From Nocardioides coralli (GTDB lineage: Bacteria > Actinomycetota > Actinomycetes > Propionibacteriales > Nocardioidaceae), in assembly GCF_019880385.1 (NCBI RefSeq), contig NZ_CP082273.1, positions 1,674,001 through 1,738,000 on the forward strand: 64,000 bases of DNA, read 5' to 3'. Positions 33,566 through 42,804 of this stretch are shown here, one piece after another. Positions within the stretch are counted from its first letter, which is position 1; the number at the start of each line of letters is the position of its first letter. The notes beneath the pieces were generated by a model. The model made no database searches, was not told the origin of the DNA, and saw only the letters and a list, made by a program, of their open reading frames with translations. Made by a program: the position numbers and the translations under genes.

Positions 33566-34005
33566 GACCGGAACCCGTAGGGGAGGGTGCGTGGCCGGGT
33601 CTGCACCATCCGACCGACGCGGTCGACCAGCAGCGCCATCTCGTAGCCCACCTGACCGAGGTCGCTGCCGTCCTTGGTGAGCACACCGAGGTGGGAGCCG
33701 TTGCCCACCGCCATCAGCAGCAGGTGCCCGCGCTCCATCTCGATCACGGTCTGCAGCACGGCACCGCCGTCGAAGAGCCCGCTGGCTCCGACCGCCAGGC
33801 TGGCCAGGCCCGAGCTGACGGCCGCCACCTGCTCGGCTCGGTCGCCGGGAAGCCCAGCGCTGGCGGCGGTGAGAAGCCCGTCAGCGGAGACGAGGACCGC
33901 GTGGGACACACCGGGGACGTCGTCCACGAAGCGGGTCATCACCCAGTCGAGGTCCCGACCGCGGCGTGCGGCGGGACCGGGGAACCCCTCGCCCATGTCG
34001 CTCAC
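33562..34005 (-). CDS. cvnB: Conservon roadblock/LC7 protein (CvnB type)
   Basis: 147-residue roadblock/LC7 domain protein. The opening [20 protein letters not shown] leads into [20 protein letters not shown] near residue 40 and the [15 protein letters not shown] strand pair near 95, all family hallmarks. In conservons this protein regulates the small GTPase and binds the sensor. It overlaps the sensor gene stop and the DUF742 start by 4 bases each. Confidence 0.92.
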   Translation of the reverse strand: MSDMGEGFPGPAARRGRDLDWVMTRFVDDVPGVSHAVLVSADGLLTAASAGLPGDRAEQVAAVSSGLASLAVGASGLFDGGAVLQTVIEMERGHLLLMAVGNGSHLGVLTKDGSDLGQVGYEMALLVDRVGRMVQTRPRTLPYGFRS

Positions 34006-37000
34006 TCCTCGTCCTCGTCGGTGACCGGGGTGGCCACCCCGCCGGCGGCCGCGGCCCGGCCGCGTGCGACCCCGTTGGCGTGGGCGGAGAGCCGGGCCTT
34101 GATCGCTTCCGGGTCGCGCATCAGGTCGGTGCCCGAGCCGGAGACGCCACCCGGCACCAGCCGGTCACCGGGTCGCCTGGTCGGCAGGCCGGAGTCGCTG
34201 TCGGAGCGCGGCGCCTCGGCGGAGGCACGCTCGGCGGCCTTCCAGCCTTCGTCGGCCTCGGAGGGGCTCCACGCCTCCTCCTGCTGGTCCTGGTCCTCGT
34301 CCTCGAACCAGCTCGAGCGCAGCTGGCGGAAGATCGGGCTGTCGAACTCGTCGTCGTCCTCCACCTCGGCCACGACCGGGAGGCCGAGGTCCTGCTCGTC
34401 GTGGTCCTCGACGAGGTCCGGGACGACGGCGAGCGAGAGCGGGACGGCGGGCTCGCGGACCGGGAGGCCGGCGGCCGGGGAGTCGTCGCCCGCTGCGACG
34501 TGCTCCTCGGCAGCCGGTTCCTCCGAGTCGGGGAAGACGGGCTCCGCTCCGAAGCCGCGGAACAGCTCGGGGGAGAGGACCTCGTGGTCGCGGTCGGGCT
34601 CGGTGTCGACCTCGGCGGCCGCGTCTTCGAGGTCGGCCTGACCGGACTCGTCGGACTCGTCGGCCTCGTCGGCCTCGACGGCCTCGACGGCCTCGACGGC
34701 CTCGACGGCCTCGACGGCCTCGTCGGTCTCGTCGATCTCGTCGGCCTCGTCAGCGACGTCGGGGACCTCGGTGTCCTCGTGGGCGTGCTCGTCGTCGACC
34801 TCGGCGTCGACCTCGGCGTCGACCTCGGCGACCGCGTCGTCGAGGTCGGCCTCCTCGTCGTCAGCGACCCAGGCGTGCTCGGTGTCCTCGGTGTCGGCGG
34901 CCGTGTCCGCGAGGGCGACCTCGTCCTGCCCCTCGACAGGCTCGACCTCGTCGGCGTCCTCGGCGACCGGCTGCTCCTCCGCGGCGACCTCGTCGCCGTC
35001 GTGGACGTGCTCCTGCTCGTCGACGCCCTGTTCGGCGACGTCCTGCTTGGCGACGTCCTGCTCGTCGACGTCGGCCTCGCCCTGGTCGGTGCCGTACCGC
35101 TCGGGGAAGAAGAGCTGGGCCCAGGTCGTGTGCGGGTGCGCCGGCCGAGCCGGCTCCTCGACGACCGGCCGGGCGACGGTCTCAGGAAGAACCTCGGTGT
35201 CGTCCTCGGTGACGTGCTCAGGGCTGTCCTTCGGGCTGTCCTCCGCGACCACGAGGGTCTCGTCGACCTCGGACGGGCCCTCAGCGCCCGCGCCGTGGTC
35301 GAGCCCGACCGGCTCGGACTCCTCCATAGCCGGATCCGCCGCACCCGGGGTGGCCAGGTCGCGGTCACCCATCCGCGGGAAGAGCGAACCGGCGGCGGGG
35401 GGCTGCGTGGCGCCGGGTTGGCGCTGGGGAAGACCGATGTTGGCACTGATGACCGCCGACAACGTCTCCGCCGACAGGTCCTCGCGGGTGGCCACCGGGT
35501 CGAGCGTCGGCATGGGGGGCTCCCACGCGGCCGGCTGCCAGCCGGGGGCCTCGACGGGTGCGTCCTCGTCCTCGAGGGGCGGCTCCTCGGCCGCGGTTGC
35601 CTCCGGCGCCCCGGAGGACTCGAGCTCGGCCGGCGACTCGGCTGCGGGGCCGACGAGGGCGGGGACGCCGGCGACGGGCGACAGGCCCGTGAGCAGGGGG
35701 CGCGGCAGGAACACCTGGGCGGTGACACCGCGGTCGACGTTGTCGGAGAGGAGCACCGTGATGCCGTGACGGCGCGCCAGGCGGCTCACGACGAGCAGGC
35801 CCATCCGCTTGGTCGCCTCGACGGTGAGCGTGCCGCCCGAGCGCAGCTCGCGGTTCAGCATCTCGAGCGTGGTGTGCTCGATGCCCACCCCCTCGTCGCG
35901 GATCTCGACCAGCAGCATCCCGCTGGGGGCGTTGACCAGGATGGTGACCTCGCTGTCCGGCGACGAGTAGGTCAGCGCGTTGTCGACGAGCTCCGTGAGC
36001 AGGTGGACGACGTCGGCGGCGGCCGTTCCCTTGATCCGGACCGCGGGCGCGGAGGTGACGCTCACCCGCTGGTAGTCGCGGACGCCTGCGGTGGCGGCGT
36101 GCAGCGCCTCGGTGATCGTCAGGGACTCCTGCTCGCTGCGCTGGGTCGGTGCGTCTGCCAGCACGACCAGGCTCTCCGCCGTACGCCGCATCCGGGACGC
36201 GAGATGGTCGAGCCGGAACAGGTTCTCGAGCCGCTCCGGGTCCTCCTCGTCGCGCTCCAGCTCCTCGATGAGGTGCAGCTGCTGGTGCACCAGCGAGGTG
36301 CTGCGGCGCGACAGGGTCACGAACATGTCGCCCACGCGCGAGCGGAGCTCGGCCTCGCCCTGGGCGAGACGGACGGCCGTGCGGTGCAGGTCGTCCACGG
36401 CACGCGCGACCTGACCGAGCTCCTCGGTGGTGGTGACGTCGATGGGCTCGATGTCACCGGGGCGGTGGCCCGAGCGGATCCACCCGACGGTCTCCGGAAG
36501 CCGCTCGTTGGCGACCTCGAGGGCACCGTCACGCAGCCGACGCAGCGGGAGGACCAGGGCGCGGGAGACCAGGAGCGCGAGGACCAGGGCGATGAGCAGC
36601 GCGACCCCGACCAGGACCGCCGTGACGGTGGCCTCCGTGCGGGACCCCGAGGCCTCCTCGGCGAGCGACCGCTCGGCGTCGGCGAGCAGCTCCCCGGCGA
36701 GCTCGTCGTAGATCCGGAGGGCGTCTCCGCCCTGCACGGCGGCGCCGCGGTCGACGGCACCCTGGTTGCTCGCGTTGAGACGGCGGAGGAGCTGCACCCG
36801 GTCGTCGTCCGGCAGGGCGCGGAGCAGGTTCGAGATCACGGCGGACTCGACGCCGAGCTGGCTGTAGAGGACGTCGGCCGGCAGCGAGCGTGGCTCGTCG
36901 AGGGCCTGCAGCTGCAGCCGGGTGACGGCGTAGCGTCCCTCCACCAGCTGGCCCGTCAGGGCGAGAGCCCGTTCGGCGGGGGACCCGGTGGCGGCGAGGT

Positions 37001-37484
37001 CGGCGACGAGCAGCGAGACGTCGGCCTCGAGCTGCCCGAGCTCGACGAGGGAGGAGGGGCCGGAGGCATAGGCGGAACCGTCACGGAGCGACTCGGACCC
37101 GGAGAGGGCGCGGTCGACGAGCGCCCGCTGGTTGCCGGTGAGGTCGGCGTCGTCGGCGGTGGCGGAGAGCTCGGCGCCTGCCGCCCGGACCGCGACCACG
37201 GCGGCCTCGCGGCCCGCCTGCTCGACGTCGTCGTCGCGGTGCACCATCGCCGCCTCCTCCGCGGCGGAGAGGTAGCCGAGAGCGGGCTCGAGGACGGTGA
37301 CCTGGCTGGCCGCCGCGGTGGCGGCCTCGGAGCGGTCGAGCGCGGACGCCACCCGCAGGCCGCCGAGCACCACGGCCAGGAGCAGGGGGAGCGCGACGAC
37401 GAGGGCGACCTTGCGGCGTACCGGCCAGTCGGACACGTCGGGAGTCCGCAGTGCCCGCCGGCTCGGGTCTGGCCTCTGGTCCAT
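34002..37484 (-). CDS. cvnA: Conservon sensor kinase-like protein (CvnA type) with very long acidic tail
   Basis: 1160-residue membrane sensor, first gene of the conservon. A membrane segment at about residues 27-47 is followed by an extracytoplasmic nitrate-sensor-like helical region. A second membrane segment lies near 295-315 with a HAMP linker ([20 protein letters not shown]). A kinase-like helix ([20 protein letters not shown]) precedes the ATPase domain: [16 protein letters not shown] near 492, DEGVGIEHT near 535 and [13 protein letters not shown] near 560. From about 590 to the end the chain is Pro-, then Asp/Glu-rich and probably disordered, with short tandem VEA repeats. This tail, about half the protein, is much longer than I expect for the family. 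Confidence 0.9.
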   Translation of the reverse strand: MDQRPDPSRRALRTPDVSDWPVRRKVALVVALPLLLAVVLGGLRVASALDRSEAATAAASQVTVLEPALGYLSAAEEAAMVHRDDDVEQAGREAAVVAVRAAGAELSATADDADLTGNQRALVDRALSGSESLRDGSAYASGPSSLVELGQLEADVSLLVADLAATGSPAERALALTGQLVEGRYAVTRLQLQALDEPRSLPADVLYSQLGVESAVISNLLRALPDDDRVQLLRRLNASNQGAVDRGAAVQGGDALRIYDELAGELLADAERSLAEEASGSRTEATVTAVLVGVALLIALVLALLVSRALVLPLRRLRDGALEVANERLPETVGWIRSGHRPGDIEPIDVTTTEELGQVARAVDDLHRTAVRLAQGEAELRSRVGDMFVTLSRRSTSLVHQQLHLIEELERDEEDPERLENLFRLDHLASRMRRTAESLVVLADAPTQRSEQESLTITEALHAATAGVRDYQRVSVTSAPAVRIKGTAAADVVHLLTELVDNALTYSSPDSEVTILVNAPSGMLLVEIRDEGVGIEHTTLEMLNRELRSGGTLTVEATKRMGLLVVSRLARRHGITVLLSDNVDRGVTAQVFLPRPLLTGLSPVAGVPALVGPAAESPAELESSGAPEATAAEEPPLEDEDAPVEAPGWQPAAWEPPMPTLDPVATREDLSAETLSAVISANIGLPQRQPGATQPPAAGSLFPRMGDRDLATPGAADPAMEESEPVGLDHGAGAEGPSEVDETLVVAEDSPKDSPEHVTEDDTEVLPETVARPVVEEPARPAHPHTTWAQLFFPERYGTDQGEADVDEQDVAKQDVAEQGVDEQEHVHDGDEVAAEEQPVAEDADEVEPVEGQDEVALADTAADTEDTEHAWVADDEEADLDDAVAEVDAEVDAEVDDEHAHEDTEVPDVADEADEIDETDEAVEAVEAVEAVEAVEADEADESDESGQADLEDAAAEVDTEPDRDHEVLSPELFRGFGAEPVFPDSEEPAAEEHVAAGDDSPAAGLPVREPAVPLSLAVVPDLVEDHDEQDLGLPVVAEVEDDDEFDSPIFRQLRSSWFEDEDQDQQEEAWSPSEADEGWKAAERASAEAPRSDSDSGLPTRRPGDRLVPGGVSGSGTDLMRDPEAIKARLSAHANGVARGRAAAAGGVATPVTDEDEE
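34672..34716. repeat. 9-bp tandem repeat inside the CvnA-type gene
   Basis: Five perfect copies of GCCTCGACG, followed by degenerate copies (GCCTCGTCG, GTCTCGTCG), encode the Val-Glu-Ala repeats in the acidic tail. The unit length is a multiple of three, so slippage would change tail length without breaking the frame. A related 12-bp Asp/Glu repeat lies around 34795-34840. Confidence 0.9.
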
Positions 37485-37604
37485 GATCGCTCTGTTCTCG
37501 TCGTCGCTGGCTGAGTGGTGCCGTGTGGTGGTGGTGCCATCGGGGCCGGGGGGACCTCGATGACGCTCGTTTCGAGCCTAGGGACAACCGGACATCCCGT
37601 CCCG

Positions 37605-37623
37605 CGAACGACGCAATCGTTCG
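37605..37623. promoter_or_regulatory. Palindrome in the cvnA-uvrB divergent region
   Basis: Perfect 7-base arms CGAACGA and TCGTTCG with a 5-base spacer (CGCAA), 51 bases before uvrB. It contains GAAC and GTTC half-words, but the spacing does not fit the LexA box (9 bases apart instead of 4). It may be an operator for either divergent gene. Confidence 0.5.
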
Positions 37624-37673
37624 GCCAGACCTGCATAGTCCTACCTGTCGGTGGGTGGTCGTACGCTCGACCC

Positions 37674-39800
37674 ATGCGTCCAGTGACCGATCTCGAGCGC
37701 CGGGTGGCGCCCTTCAAGGTCGTCTCCGACTACTCGCCGTCCGGCGACCAGCCGGCGGCGATCGCGGAGATCACCCGCCGGGTCGAGGCAGGGATGTCCG
37801 ACGTCGTGCTCCTGGGTGCGACCGGCACCGGCAAGACCGCCACGGTGGCGTGGGTGGCCGAGCAGGTGCAGCGTCCCGTGCTGGTGATGCAGCCCAACAA
37901 GACGCTGGCGGCCCAGTTCGCCAACGAGCTGCGACAGCTGTTCCCCGACAACGCCGTCGAGTACTTCGTCTCCTACTACGACTACTACCAGCCCGAGGCC
38001 TACGTCCCCCAGACCGACACCTACATCGAGAAGGACTCCTCCATCAACGAGGAGGTCGAGCGGCTGCGTCACTCGGCCACCAACAGCCTGCTGACCAGGC
38101 GTGACGTGATCGTGGTGTCGACGGTCTCCTGCATCTACGGCCTGGGCACCCCCCAGGAGTACGTCGACCGGATGCTGCGGCTGCGCGTCGGGGAGGAGCA
38201 CGACCGCGACCAGATCCTGCGACGGCTGGTCCAGATCCAGTACACCCGCAACGACATGTCGTTCTCCCGGGGGACGTTCCGGGTGCGTGGCGACACCCTG
38301 GAGATCTTCCCGGTCTACGAGGAGATGGCCGTCCGGGTCGAGTTCTTCGGCGACGAGATCGAGCGGCTGATGACCCTCCACCCGATCACCGGCGAGGTGC
38401 TGACCGAGGACACCGAGCTCTACGTCTTCCCGGCGAGCCACTACGTCGCGGGCCCGCAGCGGATGGAGCGCGCGATCGCCGGCATCGAGGCCGAGCTGGA
38501 GGAGCGGCTGGCCGAGCTCGAGGGACAGGGCAAGCTGCTCGAGGCGCAGCGGCTGCGGATGCGCACCACCTACGACGTCGAGATGATGCGCCAGGTCGGC
38601 AGCTGCTCGGGCATCGAGAACTACTCGATGCACATCGACGGCCGGGCCCGCGGGTCGGCGCCCAACTGCCTGCTCGACTACTTCCCCGAGGACTTCGTGC
38701 TCGTCATCGACGAGTCCCACGTGGCCGTGCCCCAGATCGGCGGCATGTACGAGGGCGACATGTCCCGCAAGCGCAACCTGGTCGACCACGGCTTCCGGCT
38801 GCCGAGCGCCATGGACAACCGGCCGCTGCGGTGGGAGGAGTTCCTCGACCGGATCGGGCAGACGATCTATCTCTCGGCGACCCCGGGCGACTACGAGCTC
38901 GACAAGGTGCAGGGCGACACGGTCGAGCAGATCATCCGTCCCACCGGCCTGGTCGACCCCGAAGTGGTCGTCAAGCCGACGAAGGGCCAGATCGACGACC
39001 TGATCCACGAGATCAACCTGCGTGTCGAGAAGGGCGAACGGGTCTTGGTCACCACGCTGACCAAGAAGATGTCGGAGGACCTCACCGACTACCTCCTCGA
39101 CGCCGGCATCCGGACCCGCTACCTCCACTCCGAGGTCGACACCCTCAAGCGGATCGAGCTGCTGCGCGACCTGCGGCTGGGCCAGTACGACGTGCTGGTC
39201 GGCATCAACCTGCTCCGCGAGGGTCTCGACCTGCCCGAGGTCTCCCTGGTGTCGATCCTCGACGCCGACAAGGAGGGCTTCCTCCGCTCCGACAAGTCCC
39301 TGATCCAGACAATCGGTCGTGCGGCGCGCAACGTCTCCGGACAGGTGCACATGTACGCCGACTCGATCACCCCGTCGATGGAGGCGGCGATCGACGAGAC
39401 CAACCGACGGCGCGAGAAGCAGGTCGCCTACAACCGCGAGCACGGCATCGACCCGACGCCGCTGCGCAAGAAGATCGCGGACATCACCGAGATGCTCGCC
39501 CGCGAGGACGAGAACACCCAGGCACTCCTGCAGACCTGGGCCGACGTGGGCCAGAAGGGCCGGGCCGGCGGCGTCAAGGGCACCTCACCCACCCCGGCGC
39601 TGTCGCGGCTGCGCGAGGACGGCCAGCACCCCGACCTCGCGGGACTGCCGAGCACCGAGCTCGCCGACCTCATCCAGGAGCTCACCGAGCAGATGCGGAC
39701 CGCTGCCGCCGAGCTGGAGTTCGAGGTGGCGGCCCGGCTCCGCGACGAGATCTCCGACCTCAAGAAGGAGCTCCGCCAGATGATGGAAGCGACGAAGTGA
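37674..39800 (+). CDS. uvrB: Excinuclease ABC subunit B
   Basis: 708-residue helicase-like damage-verification subunit of nucleotide excision repair, loaded by UvrA and partnering UvrC. The opening matches the family ([18 protein letters not shown]). Walker A is [15 protein letters not shown] near residue 44. The beta-hairpin region is [20 protein letters not shown] near 96-115, the DEAD-like box VIDESHV near 343 and the helicase C-terminal motif [18 protein letters not shown] near 508. The UVR domain for UvrC binding ends the protein ([20 protein letters not shown]). The ATG at 37674 fits the family start. Confidence 0.98.
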   Translation: MRPVTDLERRVAPFKVVSDYSPSGDQPAAIAEITRRVEAGMSDVVLLGATGTGKTATVAWVAEQVQRPVLVMQPNKTLAAQFANELRQLFPDNAVEYFVSYYDYYQPEAYVPQTDTYIEKDSSINEEVERLRHSATNSLLTRRDVIVVSTVSCIYGLGTPQEYVDRMLRLRVGEEHDRDQILRRLVQIQYTRNDMSFSRGTFRVRGDTLEIFPVYEEMAVRVEFFGDEIERLMTLHPITGEVLTEDTELYVFPASHYVAGPQRMERAIAGIEAELEERLAELEGQGKLLEAQRLRMRTTYDVEMMRQVGSCSGIENYSMHIDGRARGSAPNCLLDYFPEDFVLVIDESHVAVPQIGGMYEGDMSRKRNLVDHGFRLPSAMDNRPLRWEEFLDRIGQTIYLSATPGDYELDKVQGDTVEQIIRPTGLVDPEVVVKPTKGQIDDLIHEINLRVEKGERVLVTTLTKKMSEDLTDYLLDAGIRTRYLHSEVDTLKRIELLRDLRLGQYDVLVGINLLREGLDLPEVSLVSILDADKEGFLRSDKSLIQTIGRAARNVSGQVHMYADSITPSMEAAIDETNRRREKQVAYNREHGIDPTPLRKKIADITEMLAREDENTQALLQTWADVGQKGRAGGVKGTSPTPALSRLREDGQHPDLAGLPSTELADLIQELTEQMRTAAAELEFEVAARLRDEISDLKKELRQMMEATK

Positions 39801-39867
39801 GGGCAGCGCCGAGCGACAACGGTGAAGACAGGCTCGACTGAGCTCGGCCCGACCGGGTTCACCCGCT

Positions 39868-39883
39868 CGGGCGGAGCCGCCCG
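39868..39883 (+). terminator. Short GC hairpin after uvrB
   Basis: CGGGCGG and CCGCCCG arms with a tight 2-base centre lie 68 bases after the uvrB stop and before the hemerythrin gene, followed by a T-containing stretch. It is a candidate terminator, weaker than others in the window. Confidence 0.45.
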
Positions 39884-39910
39884 CTTCGACCGCTCACTAG
39901 GGTTGCCGTC

Positions 39911-40459
39911 ATGACCACCATCGACCTCGGCCGGCCCGTCCAGGGCGACGTCATCGACCTGATCCTCCACGACCACCGCCTCTTCGAGTCCCTGCTGCGC
40001 GACCTGCGTGACGCCAGCAGCGACCGCGACGCGGTCCGCCAGGCGTTCGCGGCGCTGCACGTGGCGCACGCCGAGGCGGAGGAGAAGCACGTCTACCCCA
40101 CGCTGCGCAAGAAGCGGGCGGTGAGCGAGCACGAGGCCGAGCACGGCGAGGAGGAGCACGCCGAGGGACACGAGGCGCTGCTGGCCGTGCTCGAGCTCAA
40201 GGGCACCGACACCCAGGCCTTCGACGACGCCGTCGAGAAGCTGGCCGAGGCGGTCAACCACCACCTCACCGAGGAGGAGCTGACCATCCTCAACCCGGCG
40301 CGCGAGGAGGTCGGCGAGCAGGTGCGCGCCGACCTGGGGGAGCAGTTCGCGGCCGAGCGCAACCGGCAGATCGAGCAGGACTGCGGCCGGCTCGACAACG
40401 TCCGGGCGCTGGTGCGCGACGCCGAGCGCGAGGGACTCCTCGACGACGACGACGAGTGA
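39911..40459 (+). CDS. Hemerythrin-like HHE cation-binding protein
   Basis: 182-residue four-helix protein with the hemerythrin HHE pattern. DLILHDHRLFESLLRDL near residue 16 carries the first His pair, AEAEEKHVYPTL near 55 the His/Glu pair, GEEEHAEGHEALLAVL near 79 further His residues, and EAVNHHLTEEEL near 112 the last. These residues would bind a di-iron centre for oxygen, NO or iron sensing. It ends 9 bases from the convergent ion-channel gene. Confidence 0.9.
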   Translation: MTTIDLGRPVQGDVIDLILHDHRLFESLLRDLRDASSDRDAVRQAFAALHVAHAEAEEKHVYPTLRKKRAVSEHEAEHGEEEHAEGHEALLAVLELKGTDTQAFDDAVEKLAEAVNHHLTEEELTILNPAREEVGEQVRADLGEQFAAERNRQIEQDCGRLDNVRALVRDAEREGLLDDDDE

Positions 40460-40468
40460 GTCGCTCGG

Positions 40469-41131
40469 TCAGGCCCGGTGGCGGACCACGGTGAGTCCGA
40501 CCATGCGGGCGACCACCAGCGCGATGTAGAACACCCCGGCCACCTGCTCGAGCATGGCCACCGAGCGGGCGTGAGGCATCACCGGCACCACGTCGGACAG
40601 GCCGACGCTGGTCAGGGTGGCGAAGGAGAGGTAGAGCAGCTCGAACCAGGACTGCGCACCTGGGTCGGCTCCCGCGAAGGAGCCGGGCACGAGCACCTGC
40701 ACGCCGGCGTAGACGTAGGCGAAGCCCCACGCCACCACCGTGAAGGCTGCCGCCGTCGCGTAGAGCTCGTCCCGCGTCACCCGGTCGTCGTGGAAGAGGT
40801 AGCGGATCATCGCGTAGGACACGTAGAAGTAGAACGGTGCGTGGAGGACTGCGGATCCGAGCACGATCCAGTCGGTGTCCTGCCATATCGACTCGCCGAC
40901 GCTGAACAACATGGCCGGCGGGGCCAGCAGCAGCCCGACCCAGGTCAGGGTGGGCGTTCGGCGCACGGCGAAGACGGCCGCGAGCACGATGGCGAGCTGC
41001 ACGACACCGAGGATCGCGCGGCCGGCTGTCGAGCTCTCCAGGAACGGGTAGGCGAGGATCGCCACCACCTGGGCGAGGAGCACCAGGCCCGAGGGGTGTC
41101 GGCGCAGCGTCTCGGTGGGGGAGTCGCTCAC
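40469..41131 (-). CDS. Two-pore-type ion channel family membrane protein
   Basis: 220-residue membrane protein with about six hydrophobic segments. The last two flank a pore-like loop LLYLSFATLTSVGLSDVVPV near residues 170-189, placing TSVGLSD where potassium channels have TVGYGD. This altered filter is seen in a group of actinobacterial ion-channel proteins, whose ion selectivity is uncertain. The GTG at 41131 overlaps the DUF1707 gene stop (GTGA), so both are made from one transcript; the longer open frame is an overlap. Confidence 0.82.
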   Translation of the reverse strand: MSDSPTETLRRHPSGLVLLAQVVAILAYPFLESSTAGRAILGVVQLAIVLAAVFAVRRTPTLTWVGLLLAPPAMLFSVGESIWQDTDWIVLGSAVLHAPFYFYVSYAMIRYLFHDDRVTRDELYATAAAFTVVAWGFAYVYAGVQVLVPGSFAGADPGAQSWFELLYLSFATLTSVGLSDVVPVMPHARSVAMLEQVAGVFYIALVVARMVGLTVVRHRA

Positions 41132-41676
41132 TCGGTCTCCTCGCGCCGCTTCTCGATCGCCTTGCGCTGCTTCTTCTCGAGCCGCCGCCGCTCCTCGCGG
41201 ACCGACTCCTCCCGGCGGGCCTGGACCCGGGCGAGGTTGACCAGGCCGACGAGCGTGACGAAGACGGGCCACGGGAAGTAGGGCTCGAAGCCGGCGTCCC
41301 CGAAGGAGCCGACCAGCCAGATGGTCCACACGATGGCGGAGATCGTCAGCACCCCCCACAGTGCCTCGCGCCGGTCGCTCCGCCACGACTCCAGCGCCCG
41401 TGCATCGAGCTCGGCCGGGGTCAGGGCCGACGAGGGGGCGTCATCGCGGGGGACGAGACCTTCCAGCGGCGCGAGCAGCGCCCCGAGGGTCCGTGCATCA
41501 GCGGTGGCGGCGGTGCGCTCGTCCAGCTCGTGACGGTCGAGACGCCCGTCCGCGAACGACTCGCCGAGCACACCCAGCACCACGTCGCGGTCGGCGTCCG
41601 AGGCGCGGAGGTCGCGTGCCGCGGGGTCGCGCGGGTCGCGGCTGAACGCCGCCCACACCTGCACTGGCTCTCTCAT
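41128..41676 (-). CDS. DUF1707 and 2TM-domain membrane protein
   Basis: 182-residue protein. The DUF1707 segment LRASDADRDVVLGVLGESFADGRLDRHELDER (in part) lies near residues 23-54. Two membrane segments, WGVLTISAIVWTIWLVG and PWPVFVTLVGLVNLA, lie near 107-150. A strongly charged Arg/Glu/Lys helix that may form a coiled coil ends the protein. The function is unknown. A ribosome site GGGAG precedes the ATG. It is co-transcribed with the ion channel and divergent from the Mce-associated-like pair. Confidence 0.85.
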   Translation of the reverse strand: MREPVQVWAAFSRDPRDPAARDLRASDADRDVVLGVLGESFADGRLDRHELDERTAATADARTLGALLAPLEGLVPRDDAPSSALTPAELDARALESWRSDRREALWGVLTISAIVWTIWLVGSFGDAGFEPYFPWPVFVTLVGLVNLARVQARREESVREERRRLEKKQRKAIEKRREETE

Positions 41677-41698
41677 CCCGACACTCCCACCACGGCCC

Positions 41699-41727
41699 GC
41701 ATCCTAGGGGGGTGGACCCTAGGATGC
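41699..41727. promoter_or_regulatory. Divergent promoter dyad with a TAGGAT -10 element on each strand
   Basis: Perfect 11-base arms GCATCCTAGGG and CCCTAGGATGC with a 7-base spacer. Each arm contains TAGGAT, a good -10 hexamer, reading outward on opposite strands toward the DUF1707 gene and the Mce-associated-like gene. Symmetric divergent promoters and possibly an operator are inferred. Confidence 0.6.
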
Positions 41728-41756
41728 CGGGGACGTCGACATCCGGGGAGGCGATC

Positions 41757-42251
41757 GTGACCGCGCGACCGAACGTTGCGCTGCTGGCCCTCGTGGTCGC
41801 CCTCGTGGTCGCCACGGTCGCTGGTGCCGCGCTCGTGTGGCGAGCCGACCGCGACCAGCGGGCGGCGGAGGCCCGGCAGCGGCCCTACGGCGAGGTGATC
41901 CGCGTCGCGAGGTCCCATGCCGACGCACTGGTCAACCTCCGTCACGACGAGCCGGCCACGCTGCGCCGGGCACAGGCCGGGGCCACCGGGGACCTGGTCG
42001 ATGACTACACCGAGACCGGCCGGGTCGGCGGGCCGGTGGTCAGGAACCGGTCGGTGCTCGAGGGCTTCGTCGTGTGGACCGGCGTGGAGACGATGGCGGC
42101 GGACGAGGCGACGGCCCTGGCCGCCACGACGGGCACGGTCAGGAGTCGGCGGACCGACGGTGAGCGGGTGACCCGACGGTTGCGCCTGCGGATCCATCTC
42201 GTCCTCGAGGGCCGGCGCTGGCTCGTCGACGACGTCGAGCTGGTGTCCTGA
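41757..42251 (+). CDS. Mce-associated-like membrane protein 1
   Basis: 164-residue protein with one N-terminal membrane segment (LLALVVALVVATVAGAALVW) followed by an outside domain. That domain resembles the NTF2-like fold of Mce-associated proteins: helix-rich first half, then VRSRRTDGERVTRRLRLRIH strands and RWLVDDVELVS at the end. The GTG at 41757 is chosen because GGGGAGG lies 5 bases before it and the divergent -10 element lies upstream; earlier in-frame starts fall within that promoter. No mce genes are seen nearby, so the role is open. Confidence 0.7.
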   Translation: MTARPNVALLALVVALVVATVAGAALVWRADRDQRAAEARQRPYGEVIRVARSHADALVNLRHDEPATLRRAQAGATGDLVDDYTETGRVGGPVVRNRSVLEGFVVWTGVETMAADEATALAATTGTVRSRRTDGERVTRRLRLRIHLVLEGRRWLVDDVELVS

Positions 42252-42252
42252 C

Positions 42253-42759
42253 ATGGGGTCGGGATCGCGGGTCACCGCGCTGCTGGCGGCGGTTGCCGCG
42301 ATGCTCGCGGCACTGGTCGTCATCGAGATCCGCGCGATCGACCAGATCGAGTCGACCTCGACGAGCGGGATGCCCGTGACGGTCGGCGAGGCCACGCACC
42401 GGGCGGGTGTCGGGGCTGCTGCCGCCGCCACGCAGCGGGCGCTCTCCTACGGGTTCGAGGACTTCGACGCGCAGGTGGATGCCGCCACCGAGGAGATGAC
42501 CGCGGGCTTCGCCGACGAGTACCGGCGTACCACGCTCGAGGCGCGTGACCGGTTCGTCGCCGAGCGCACGACCCAGGAGGTCCGGGTCGTAGGGTCAGGC
42601 GTGGTCACAGCCTCCGCCGGCCGCGTGACGGCACTGCTCTTCCTGGACCAGTACGTCGCCAAGGCCGGGTCGGACCCGACCGTCACGCCGTACCGCGCCC
42701 TGGCCACCGTGGTGCGCGACGACGGGCGCTGGCTGCTGCAGGACATCGAGACGCGCTGA
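42253..42759 (+). CDS. Mce-associated-like membrane protein 2
   Basis: 168-residue protein with the same plan as the preceding one: an N-terminal membrane segment (VTALLAAVAAMLAALVVIEI) and an NTF2-like extracytoplasmic domain. A conserved-looking helix DAATEEMTAGFADEYRRTTL lies near residue 75 and the closing strand RWLLQDIETR at the end. It starts 1 base after the previous stop, so the two are a co-translated pair and may form a heterodimer. Mce-associated proteins commonly stabilise Mce lipid transporters; that partner is not in this window. Confidence 0.7.
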   Translation: MGSGSRVTALLAAVAAMLAALVVIEIRAIDQIESTSTSGMPVTVGEATHRAGVGAAAAATQRALSYGFEDFDAQVDAATEEMTAGFADEYRRTTLEARDRFVAERTTQEVRVVGSGVVTASAGRVTALLFLDQYVAKAGSDPTVTPYRALATVVRDDGRWLLQDIETR

Positions 42760-42804
42760 CCGGATGCCCTTGAGACGCACCCGTCCGCGCGCGAGGATCG
42801 GCGC

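Noticed and set aside
34672..34840. CRISPR-like array
   Set aside because: Short 9- and 12-base coding repeats with no spacers; they encode the acidic tail of the sensor protein.
33966..37514. Plus-strand open frame of 1182 codons over the conservon sensor
   Set aside because: Its Leu/Val/Gly/Asp repeats are the mirror of the acidic tail and kinase domain on the minus strand, which has clear HAMP and ATPase motifs; a high-GC shadow frame.
37605..37623. LexA box controlling uvrB
   Set aside because: GAAC and GTTC are 9 bases apart instead of 4.
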